Shown here one piece after another: positions 38,441 through 49,800 of a stretch of DNA of 64,000 nt (positions are counted from its first letter, which is position 1; each line of letters opens with the position of its first letter). A program made the translations under genes and the position numbers. The notes beneath the pieces are model-generated. The model saw only the letters and a list, made by a program, of their open reading frames with translations. It did not search any database and was not told the DNA's origin. The stretch covers positions 10,613,426-10,677,425 of the forward strand of contig NC_090130.1 of assembly GCF_040581485.1 (NCBI RefSeq), given 5' to 3'. The DNA is from Linepithema humile (Eukaryota; Arthropoda; Insecta; Hymenoptera; Formicidae).

Positions 38441-38583
38441 GGGCTTGTTCGTTTTAGCTACACTGGAGCTGCTCTGGTTCTGTTCTACACAGGATAATAC
38501 AGGACAGATAAATAGTTTGTCCTGTATTATCTTGTTTAAAGCAGACCCAGAGCTGCCCCAGTGCAGCTAAAACGAACAAGCCC
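38441..38583. mobile_element. 143-bp hairpin MITE, GGGCTTGTTCG family, copy 1
   Basis: Nearly the whole element is one hairpin, from GGGCTTGTTCGTTTTAGCT to AGCTAAAACGAACAAGCCC, with an asymmetric loop (AGATAAATAGTTT). TAT flanks both sides. Two further copies at 39941 and 62887 have the same length within one base, the last in opposite orientation. Confidence 0.88.
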
Positions 38584-38593
38584 TATATTGCTC

Positions 38594-38661
38594 GACTGTA
38601 TTCCGAAATTCACTGCCAGTACTGCAAATCTATAGTTTACGTTACGTATATTATAGATACT
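38594..38661. mobile_element. truncated copy of the 99-bp MITE family
   Basis: ACTGTATTCCGAAATTCACTG and CCAGTACTGCAAATCTA match the left arm of the element at 28161, and ACGTTACGT matches its centre. The right arm is missing, replaced by unrelated sequence. Confidence 0.65.
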
Positions 38662-38774
38662 GAAAAATGCACTAGGAGGGATTTTGCCCAATGACCTCGA
38701 GCCGAGAGAGAGAGTGGTCATGTTTATTCTGTCTCGCATGTTTATTTAAATGGAAAAATAATAATAATCTCCAT

Positions 38775-39083
38775 GGGTGTTTACGATAATTCAAGTTCGA
38801 GTTAGTTTCACTAGGACCGAAAAATGAGATAGACATAACCATCTAGAACCTTTATGATTCATGACAACTCGACGCTGTCTTGTATTGCTTGAGTTAAATT
38901 CATTGAATTTGTTGAGTTTATTGAGCAAATTTTATTGTAATAGAAAAATGTCAACTGCAAATCAGTCTATGAAAGAAACAAATAATGTTGGTATGTATGT
39001 TGGTATACTTCTTTAATAAATTAATAATAATATAATTAATAATAATAATAAATGACATTTTTCTATTACAATAAAATTTGCTC
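38775..39083. mobile_element. truncated copy of 450-bp GGGTGTTTACG element
   Basis: This is nearly identical to the left two thirds of the complete element at 39096-39545. It stops inside the right arm at TTTGCTCA, where an 11-bp fragment of a new left end (GGGTGTTTACG, 39085-39095) begins. The structure looks like a tandem or nested insertion with loss of the first right arm. Confidence 0.8.
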
Positions 39084-39095
39084 AGGGTGTTTACG

Positions 39096-39545
39096 GGGTG
39101 TTTACGATAATTCAAGTTCGAGTTAGTTTCACTAGGACCGAAAAATGAGATAGACATAACCATCTAGAACCTTTATGATTTATGACAACTCGACGCTGTC
39201 TTGTATTGCTTGAGTTAAATTCATTGAATTTGTTGAGTTTATTGAGCAAATTTTATTGTAATAGAAAAATGTCAACTGCAAATCAGTCTATGAAAGAAAC
39301 AAATAATGTTGGTATGTATGTTTTGGTATAACTTTTTAATAAATTAATAATAATATAATTAATAATAATAATAAATGACATTTTTCTATTACAATAAAAT
39401 TTGCTCAATAAATTCAATGAATTTAACTCAAGCAGTACAAGACAGCGTCGAGTTGTCATGAATCATAAAGGTTCTAGATGGTTATGTCTATCTCATTTTT
39501 CGGCCCTAGTAAAACTAACTCGAACTTGAATTATCGTAAACACCC
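39096..39545. mobile_element. 450-bp element with about 170-bp inverted ends (GGGTGTTTACG)
   Basis: The left arm starts GGGTGTTTACGATAATTCAA and the right arm ends with its complement; pairing extends to TTTCTATTACAATAAAATTTG. The central loop of about 100 bp contains TAATAATAATA repeats. No coding capacity, so non-autonomous. Confidence 0.85.
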
Positions 39546-39549
39546 AATG

Positions 39550-39774
39550 TATACCATACTGGAACGAGCACGCCTTTGTTCTCGACCGGTCAGATGGAGA
39601 TAGCTGTTCGGACCCGAATCTCTCTATCTAACCAACAGTTTTGGTCACGTGTTCACAGCTACTATTAGTCGAGAGTAGACGAGATAGAAAGAGAAATCCG
39701 GTACCGAGTCACTGCCTTGTCTGACCATTTTGTCGAATGGAGGGGGTAGCCTGTGCTCGTTCCAGTATGGTATA
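39550..39774. mobile_element. 225-bp element with about 21-bp inverted ends
   Basis: The left end ATACCATACTGGAACGAG pairs with the right end CTCGTTCCAGTATGGTAT. The interior is GC-richer unique DNA without an open frame. A solo end (GTGCTCATTCCAGTATG) follows at about 39834-39850, suggesting a second, mostly lost copy. Confidence 0.78.
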
Positions 39775-39880
39775 TAGTTCAATGCTATCGGTTTTCTGTT
39801 TCACAAACAAGTTCGGCTGACTTTTTAACGGCGGTGCTCATTCCAGTATGTATAAAGTTCACTGCTTCCAGCTAACTTTT

Positions 39881-39936
39881 GGTTTGTTCTTTATAGCTGA
39901 ACTGGCTGCACTAGTTCAGCTATAAAGAACAGACCT
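39881..39936. repeat. 56-bp hairpin, TGTTCTTTATAGCTGAACT
   Basis: GTTCTTTATAGCTGAACT and its complement AGTTCAGCTATAAAGAAC surround an 8-bp loop. It has the look of a minimal MITE and ends 5 bp before the next MITE. Confidence 0.7.
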
Positions 39937-39940
39937 ATTG

Positions 39941-40082
39941 GGCTTGTTCGTTTTAGCTACACTGGGGCTGCTCTGGGTCTGCTCTACACAGGATAATACA
40001 GGACAGATAAATAGTTTGTCCTGTATTATCTTGTTTAGAGCAGACCCAGAGCTGCCCCAGTGCAGCTAAAACGAACAAGCCC
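39941..40082. mobile_element. 142-bp hairpin MITE, GGGCTTGTTCG family, copy 2
   Basis: Same termini, loop and orientation as the copy at 38441, with few differences. It lies about 370 bp upstream of the probable 5' untranslated exon of supervillin. Confidence 0.88.
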
Positions 40083-40439
40083 TTTATGTGGGTAGTTTAA
40101 TGGATTCTCAACCAAAGACTCTGGAAATAGAAACCCTAGATTTCTAGGGTCTCTATTCTCAACGTGTGTGTATGCCGTGTATATAAACTGACAACTCAAC
40201 AGTTTCTCTAACTGAACGCGCCCATTGACATGTTCAGTTCACTAGAGTGACACCGTTTTTGTAGATATGTTTTCTTTTATTTAATCATCAATTTTCATGA
40301 TTTTTATAAATTCTCGAGATAAATGATGTAAAGGTTTGCGCGAATTTATCATATGAATTGCATAGTTAATCATCTCGCAAGTTATTTCGTTTTATACGTA
40401 TAGTACTTATAAGTAGCTGTGATAACTTAGTCGTAAATA

Positions 40440-40547
40440 AACGCGTCATCTGCTACGTTCTCGATTGTCTGACAGTTTCTTTCGAAAGCTTTCGAGAGTA
40501 AAATTATGGCCGCGTTGCAAGAAAACTCGTATTAATTCGCATCAAGT
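40440..40547 (+). other. possible 5' untranslated exon of supervillin with a short upstream frame
   Basis: The segment ends at a good donor (CATCAA|GTGAGTATAC). It contains an ATG in good context (ATTATGGCC) that opens a nine-codon frame (MAALQENSY) closed by TAA before the donor. It could splice to an acceptor at about 40825 (TATTATACAG) just before the supervillin ATG. The 5' limit is a guess. Confidence 0.35.
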
Positions 40548-40851
40548 GAGTATACTAAATTGATAGTTGTAATACCTACCTACTCCAAAGTTGAAATATT
40601 AAAAGATTTTTTTGTATTTCTTATGACAAGTATCATAATTTCTCTACCATTCTTCTGCAAAATTACACATATCTCGATACATATGTTTAGCTGTAATGCA
40701 TGGAATCTGCCCCAGAATTGATAATTGTCAGATAATCCCAGTATTTGTAAAATTGTAAAAACTGGAATTTGATCAGTTAAGAAACAGTATAGCCATTGTA
40801 TATATATAGTTATAGTATTATACAGATAGGTTGAAACAATAAAAATATACA

Positions 40852-43800
40852 ATGCTTTTAGTAATGGTTGCTGCTGGAGCCACAGTTCTGATGGCAGCTA
40901 GTGAGGAGAATTTGTTGAATGAAACAGGAAATGGTATAACACACTTGGTAAACCAAAGTACTTGTTCCCAATATAATGAAATACGTTGTAAAAGAAATAT
41001 CGAGTCATCAGTGAAAGGAGATGTAGCAACTTGCTCCTCCAATATCAGTAAGTAGTAAGAATTTAGATAGTATATGTCATATATTTTATTTTTAAAACGT
41101 GAAATTTTAAATGTATTTTTAATATCTTGTATCTATTATTTGTCAAAAAATCTTGAAAAAAGAAACAACAATATTGTTAACTTGTAATAATCTTTTTAAT
41201 AATTATATTCTTATTTTAAATACTTATTTTTATGTGCTTAGTTTGGTATTTGAAATACGCATCAACGTATAAAATTTATTTCTATTACAGTAGAAAAGAA
41301 ACATCGTAGTCTTATAGCAGAGAGGAATGGTAAAATATTATCTAAGGTACAGTCCAAAGAGAACTGTAAAAATTTAACATCTTGTAAAACTACTCCGATT
41401 CGTGAAACCAGAACTTCTAGATTGCGAGCTGCTTCCATAGTATCACCTAGTGGTAAGTGAATGTTTCAAATCTATTCATACATTCAGATTCTTTTTTTAA
41501 GCTACACTTTTCTTTCGGTATGCAGAAAGATAGTGTCACTGCTATATCATTTTTTTTTTTTTAGTCTATTTAATGATTAATTTAAAGTCTTCTACCTTTG
41601 CTGTTTTTATTTAAAATTTGTTGCACTATTTAAAACCATTTGCAGCCATTAATCAGATTAAGTGAATCATCTTTATAGAACACATGTTTCTGTATTGTTT
41701 CATATTATGTGACTGTCCTATATTGTCAGCAATATATAAAAGTGTACATACAAGTATACAAAAGTATACAAATTTTTAACTTTTCTTAAATATATTTACT
41801 TTATATATTCTTAAACTAGTGATACAATTTATTATGATTTCTGAATATAATCTGGATGAATATTTTATCTATGTTAATTATTTATTGTATAACTGATAGA
41901 GAGATATTTGGAAATCTGATTTTTTTTTCTGGAAAAACTTTGTAGTCTGTAAAATTCCTTTATTGACATATAGTTTCATTGAATCATTATATAGCACATT
42001 CGTCACAATGTCATGTACAATGTCATTTAATCAATACGTGTTTTAATAAAAAATATATTGAAGCATACAAATTAATTATTTTCTTATATGAACAGATGTA
42101 ACATTATCATCCAAAAGATTACTTGGATCAGAAGTTCCTGGAACTCAGAGGCACAGTTTATTCGCTAAGCAGGTATGTATTTGCAGCTCTTATTTCATAA
42201 TTATAATTATCAAATAATAATATCTATTAATATATCTTGGCACTTTGAGATAATTTTTCTTTGCAAAATTAGAATCAAATTAATTAATCGACCTTTTACA
42301 ACGATGAAAAAATATTGCTTGTTTACAGTACAGCAAAACGTTACACTAAGAGCATTATTCTTTTCTATATATTTCTACGAATTATTGTAAATTGACTAAA
42401 AAACTATTAAACTTTGTTTAGTGACTCATTGATGAGTCATTGCAGTATCTATATACACTAGCAATTTTCAGTTAGTCACTTACAGTTTTATATTTAGTGA
42501 ATGAGATCATTTAGTATTACATAAACTTTATACTTTTTTAAATTAAAATGTTTAGAAATTAATTTCTAGACTGACAATAAATTATGTGTCATGTGATAAT
42601 AATATATAGTGTATATATATATATCTAATTATTTTTTATTTATTCTAAAATGACTTTAACAATGCTTTAACAAAATAATTGACAAGTTATGTAGCTTTAC
42701 AAGTATATCTTGTATGTATGTTATGTGTGTGCACGCACAAAAAAGGAGAGCGGGAGAGGGAAAAGTATGCAATATATATATAAACATAATGTATGTGTAT
42801 CTGTGTACAGAAAAATTCCACATCTTTAGACGGTGGCATTATGAATTCTGTGAAGGAGAGAGATAAAAACTATAAACGCAAGTCTTACTTAAATAGATCG
42901 CGTCATGTGGAAGCAACGCCTACTGATCATTTAAGTGAAGGTAGGGAATTTATCAATGGAGTGCAAACGAGATTAATCGATATAAAATTGTAATTGCAGG
43001 AGAAACTATTTTTTGAGGCATAAAATTTTAAAGATCCAAATATTTGGCATTTTCTTGTATTCTTTTTATTTCAATATATTTATCAGTTTGTGCTCTAGCT
43101 GTATTATTGTAAAGAAAATTTTTATATGCAATATTTAATGTCACAATCGCGCTCTTGATACGTTAATAAGCGAGTTGCAAGTAAAATATTGAAAGATAGT
43201 TTTGTACTAAACGCACTTTCCTCAATGTTTTGATATAATTTTTAGCCGAGTCAAGTGAGAGGCGTTCTAGGAGACAATCCTTTAAACAAGATCCGGTAAC
43301 TGAAATGGTATCCAGTCCTGCTGACTCCTGTGATAATCGGCAAGCCGCGAGTCCACGTAGGAAGTACACTAATTCGAAAGTGACTCTCTCTAAAACTTGC
43401 CCGTCATCTTCTGTCGCGACCACAAAGCGCTCGATTGCACGACAACAACCTAGGTATATATATACATAATAAAGATATACGCTAGCGAGAATAGATAAGT
43501 CTGTCGTTTAAATGAAGATTGTTAAAACTGACTTTTGTTCTCCAGCAGCGATGTAGGCGACTCGGAGATTTCACGAAGAGTGGACGTGCTAACGGCGCTA
43601 ACGCGAGCCACGATAGAACGTGTGGAAAGACTCGCATCTACAACAATGAGCTGCACAAATAACTCGCCTGAGAACGTGCATAGTGTCGCTGAGAAGACGC
43701 CAGTGTCGCCAAAAAAGTCGACAGTTTCGAGACACGCGCCAGTTTCAATCCTAAAGCATAAAGCGATCGACGGCGAAGAAGGCGATCGGCAAGCGTCGTC

Positions 43801-46800
43801 GAGTGGTTCTTCTCACACCCCGTCGCCAGTAACGTTCTCGCCTTCCGTCACAGAACCAATTTCCCGCAAGAAACACGGTATTTTGAAGAAGCGCAGCAGT
43901 TTAGATGAAAACGAAATATTGCGTCGTCGCAGCTGCTCTCCCGACGTTTCCTTCGCCGACAATATCTATTCAGAATTTCGGCCAATCCTGAAGAATCAGA
44001 GGCGATCATCGCTGGACGAGATTGTCAAGAGAGATCAGAGCCCTGATCAGCAGCTTGCCTCTATATTGAAACGCAAATCGTCCAGAGAAGACGACAGAGA
44101 GTTTCATCGGTCGGCATTGGGATCGCCGGAGCCGCAGAGTATCCTGAAGCGAAAACTCGCCAATAGCGTGCGCGTCAACAGCGGGAATCATCACGCAACC
44201 AATCATCATGTAACATCGGACGCTGCGAGCGCGAATGCGAGTGAAAGCACGATCGCGTGTACAAGCACGAGTCTCATTTCCGACGGTCTCGAAGGGTCCG
44301 AAGTTCGTCCGATATTGAAAAAGAAATACGGCAGGGAGGAATTCATCGGGGGTGACGTCTTGTCGCTCGAGCCTCGGCCTATACTGAAGAAAAAGTCGAG
44401 TACCGAATCTGACGAACACGAGCATGATAGACCGAAGAAGACGATCCTCAAGTCCTCGCGGAAGAATTCGTACGAAGAAGGCGGTTACGAGGCGGAGTCG
44501 ATTTCACCGCGAAAGCTGTCGGCGCTGAAGAACAGGACGACCGAAGTCGAGAGTGTACGACCTATACTGAAGCAAACTGGCGGCGGCGGCGGCGGCGGCG
44601 GCGGCAATCGCTACCACGAAGACGCGCGCGATCAGGCGGCGGACTCGTTTTTGCGAAAGAGAGCTCAGTCCGTGGGTCATGTGCGATCCGCTAACAGCGA
44701 TGACTGCGCGGAATCGATTCGTGTGCTGGCGAAACGAAGATCTCTCGAATCCAGCTCGCCGATCGATGTGTCGCGTACCTCGACGATTCCACGTCGTTGT
44801 CTCACGACCGACCGACCCAGTGAGATCTCCTACATGACGGATAGGTATCTATGTTTACCAGTTTATAGATTAGTATGAGAGAATAATAGTTGTTAAAACC
44901 CGAGTTGAGTTACGATCGCGTGCACATTAATGACGTTTGCATTATTTGAGAGTTTTAACAATATAAACATAACTAGATATAAAAGCGAATATGTTAAAGA
45001 TTTTTTATTAAATTGTTTTGGAATTTATATGTTTATGAACAAATTGTATTCTTAGGCACCGCGGCACAAAGATCTGAATCATAGTGATTCAGTATAATCA
45101 GCGCACAAGTTTTATTTGTTTCTCAGAATAACTCGTCATTAATGATTCTCCCAGGCTCATATTGACCTGTTCAGACTTGTAGAAAGGATATTTCTTTTAG
45201 TTGAACGTTAAATATAATTCTTAAGGGCGCGTAATAACAATTTTATTGAATTTTTCTTATATATGGAGAGGAGTTTTTAACTTTTCCTATTTGAATGTAA
45301 AATTCCTATTTGCACAATTTTTATTCTTTGCACTTCCATCAAAGAATGCAATCAATTGCGACTCTTTTATGTGAAGAAAATTTTGTTGTAATGCACGACG
45401 TTTGATTTGAAGCTTGATTAATCTTTTGCAGTTTCTACAGTGATACGCGAATTTAGTGAGGCTTTGATTTCGTGCCAAGTTTAATTATAGATCATCTAGT
45501 GCTTCTCAAAAGCGCCAAAAATTGGAGACAGTTGTATGCGACGCATTTGTGAATAAACGGAGCTGTCACAGTGTTGTCTCGGCTTTAAAAGAAATCAAAC
45601 GAATTAATTATTCATGTAAATTGTTAGTATTAGCACATGTATCACAATATGTATCTTTTTCAGTTCCGGTGTGATTAAAGAAAGTGAGCTGTTGTGCGAA
45701 GAATTCAGTAAAACTGAAGCGAATGACACGAGCGCTATGGAAGAGAAGAATAAAGCAGACTCGCGTGCACACTTGGCGAAGATCGGCGCCGACGGCGCAA
45801 ACGACTGCGACGCGATGGGAACTCTCGGTCAGGCGACCGACAGGAAGGAGACTGTGGAAGACGCGCAGAGAGATTACGAGGATTACACCACCGTTCGTCG
45901 CAGCAACAGCGTGTCGAAAATGACACAATATTTCAAGACTCTGCAAGAGAAGGTGAACACTGCCGCTGCGGAAAACTGCTCTCAGCATTTAGTCACGCAA
46001 AGATTGTCGTACGGCATGCAACGTTATCGCGAACGTAAAGTGCAATGCAGCGAAAGATTCAACACTCAGCCGGTAACTTTCCAAGAAGTGCGCGAAGCGG
46101 TCCTACAAAATCAGCGCAATGCTGCATTGAGCGTTGCGGGAACGCCCGACGACGAACCGGAGCCGTCCAAGCTGAGTTTGGCCGAACGCGTGCGACTCTT
46201 CGACCAAAAGATCGCGACCACGGACACTGCCGCAATGAATGTCGCGTATCCGGAGAAGCTCACTCAGAAGAGACGACCGTCCACTCGTTACAAAACACAG
46301 CCTGTAACATCCAAGGAGGTTGAGGTCGCGTCCCGATTGTCATCGCTCAACGCGAATCATCAAACTCAAACCTCAAATGTTGAAGGCAAGTATCACAACG
46401 GCGGATTTATATAATTTATATTTGTGCCGCTCGTGAAACGTTGACGCACATATATCGATGACTATTAAACAACATGTTTGTTTTTCTTTCAGGGTGCTCG
46501 AACGAAAGCCAGAAAGCGTTTACAACGTCGCTTACGTCGTCGCTTACAATAATGTCCCAGCACGATTTACCGAAAAGTATTTTAAAGTCATCCACTGGTT
46601 ATATGCAGAATCTGTCGTGTGCCAAAAATTTCGAACCGTCGGGTACAAAGTTGGTGAAGTCTATGCTGAAGAGAGAGTGCGAAGACTCGGAGCAATCGGC
46701 GGCGACCTTGCCGAGTTGCGACGTGTACCCGCGTTCTATTCTCAAGAGTAATCCTTGCTTCAAGTCCGGTCAGACTGTAAATGTCGTTGACGTAGCTGCA

Positions 46801-49800
46801 TCAAAAAGCGAGAGGGGCGCGTGTGGTAACGAGAAGCAAAACTTGAGCAGCGAAATCGTCAAGTTTTGCGAGAAATTAAATAGTTCCAATGGAATGACCA
46901 ATATCACACAACATAATTTACAACTTTACTCTCGCGACGATACGTGTACGATTGCGTTCAAGGACGCCCAGGAAAACGAAGCTACAGTGCCTTCCCATAA
47001 AACTGCAATATTTTGGAACGAAGAAATCCCTTCGGATCGGACCAAGTGCAAGATTGACACAATTTCGAGTAGCGTAGCGAGAAAAAACAGCGATAAGTGC
47101 CGTGATAATGCGTTGGCGGCCAAGCCGAATCGGCCATTAGATGGCAGTGGCAACAATAATGACGACGAAGATAAGTACTGTAACAATGGGAGCGACGACC
47201 AAGGAAAAGATGGCGACGAGGGGGGAAAGAAGGAGACGGCGAAGCAGGACGACGATGATGATAATGAGCGTGCATCGTCGTCCCTCGCCGATCGCCAGGT
47301 GCAGCGCGCTGTTACGAATGAGAAGCGCGTCGCGCAACATGGTTTGCCTTCACCGGAACGATGTCGCAGCGCGACGCAAGTGATAGCGTCGATAGAGACG
47401 AGCGACACGCCGAGTGTAAGTATCGCCGATCGGCTGGCCGCGCTACGTCACAACGGTAGCACGAACTGGAAACAACGCATGGCCGGCGGCCGAACTGAGG
47501 AATCGTGCGGCGCGTCGTCGTTGAAGGATTTAAAAGAGAACACGACGACGATTAAGTCGAACGTGCTGGCCGACTGTATTGGTAAACTAGAGTCCGCTAT
47601 GGAAGGCTGGAAGACTAGAGTCGTGACGCCGGACGCGATCAACTTCACCGTCGCTGGAAAAATGAAAGTAACTCAATCGAAAGACGTTGATACGCCGTTT
47701 CTCTCGAAAGCCACGGCGAATGTTCCGAGCCAGAAGAAACAAGCATCGCGCTCGCAATGGTTGAAAACGAGGAAAGGTAAAGACAAAGTTTTCCGAGCGA
47801 AATAAAACTTTCTCTGTAAAAGAGAACTGCATTTAGAAAACTTGTCAAAGGTTTAGCTTTCGGCTGGAGGAGGTCTGACGAATTTCGACCGGCCGGAAGA
47901 TCGATCTCAAAGATTTAGATCATCTTTCAGACGTGTTCCTGTTTAAATAATTGTATTGCCTAGGCAGTATTCGACTGTTTCTCTAGCAAGAGGTTCAATT
48001 AATAAGAGATTTCAATTTACTTCCCGCTTTGTAATAAGACGTAAGCAATTGTTAACCATCAAGCATCTTTTCAGTATGTAACGACGGCGCAGTATCGACT
48101 CCTACTAGTCCGTGCAAAGATTGGTCTTCTGCCACGCGTACGAGCTTCTCGGAACCCGTGAGCGACGATAGCGGTTAGTACGCGATTTCAGTTAAAAAAA
48201 TTCTTCAAAATCACGTCTTGTGTATGCTTATTGCATTTTACGTCGACGACTCGCGCTGTCCCGAAGGATACCGACAGAGTTATATACGAAAGTTGTCGCA
48301 AATTGCAACATTATATTCCAATAATCATTGCAACTGCGCTGTGTAAATCTTCTGGGACAGCTCGTGTAAGCTCGCGTTCCAAACTAAACAGCTAGATTAA
48401 GGATAAATGCGCAATTTTCCTCTATAATCAAAACGCGCCAAGAATTTGTATTTAATGAAATTAGTTTATTGTAATTTATAGGTGAAGAATGTAAAACGGA
48501 GCATGTCTTGTCGCCGACTGTTTCAGTACCTAAAATGGACGACGAAACGTTCACCTCTTTCTTTAGCGGTGTGTCGCTGGAAAAGTGCGGGACCGAGTGT
48601 CTCGATTTAGATGAGAATGCCTTCAATATAGTTGCACCACACTCTGAATTGTAAATTTCCGCTTTTACCATTATCCGTAAAAATGAGCAAAGAATTATAA
48701 TAATGAATCTCTTATTAGAGATATGAAAGGAAAAAGAGCACAAAACAGAAGAGAGCAAGAAAAAGTTGATTGAAAGAACTGTTTAAAAGAACTGTTTAAA
48801 AGAACTGTTAGTATGTGTATGCAAATATAGCTACAGCGCGAATTATTTTCTTCACAGATTAGTGCAAAAGCGGAACATACGAATGCAACGTCGACGAGCA
48901 ACCTCTAAAAATCCTCTCAAAGTTCTCGCGGCACGCACTGATTTGAGGTCAGAATATACCGAAATTCATACGGATGTGGCTGCGAGAATGCTCAACAGCT
49001 TGAGTGTAAAGAGTGGGTATATACATTTTCACGCCACGTCGTATCAATTGTATCAATTGTATTAATTGTGACGCAGATTTTACACGTTCTGAGTTAGATG
49101 AATAAAGATTGAAATTTTCGACCGATCTTCTAGTCACCAAGAGCTCGTCTTTCACCGTCGAGGCTCTTGCCGGTTTGGCTTCTACTGAAGATTTTAGCAC
49201 AGTGACTTTGAGAAATGTAACGGAAATCGGCATATCAACAAACAAATTGCAGCCGTATAAAGACGTAATGCTGATATTGATTAAAGGAAGACGCCACGTT
49301 CAAGCCAGACTGGTCGAGCCTGTCGCCGAGAGTATCAATAGCGGTGATAATTACATATTGGTGACGAAATCTGAGGTACATATATGTAGTATAACACGCG
49401 CGCTGCTCTCTCATCTTTTCAACAACGAAGCAGCGATAAATATCACGTATTGATGATAATATCGAATAACGATACAAATGAAATCAGATTAGGCTCGAAT
49501 CGAATATACACTACGCGTCAAAATTAAGGGATAGAAAATTTCGGGTTGATTTTTGGGTGTTTTTTGAGCGGCTGTATCTCTGCGAAAAATGGACGAAAAA
49601 AATATTTAAAAAAAGCGTTTTGAAGCTTGAATCTTCGAAGAAAACTCCCGTATCATCATTTTTAACTGAGTTATCCTCTATTGAACGGACCAATCCGGAA
49701 ATGAAAAAAACTTCCCCAAATTGGGCAACGTGCATAGACCAGAAAAATTTTTTTTGTCAAAAATCGATTCCACGACGTTAAAGCTCACACAATTCTCAAT

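Noticed and set aside
39881..40082. Perfect hairpins considered as microRNA precursors
   Set aside because: The larger hairpin belongs to a three-copy MITE family in this window, and the smaller abuts it and looks like a related insertion; no independent sign of a conserved microRNA.
43535..44878. Exon 6 of supervillin as a separate 447-codon single-exon gene
   Set aside because: Its apparent start codon lies in the acceptor tract and the frame continues in phase through exons on both sides.
46458..46751. Alternative frame VLERKPESVYNVAYVV after supervillin intron 7
   Set aside because: It needs the GTATCA donor and ends after about 85 codons, losing the ILK motifs and conserved downstream exons; the GC-donor frame continues for 428 codons.
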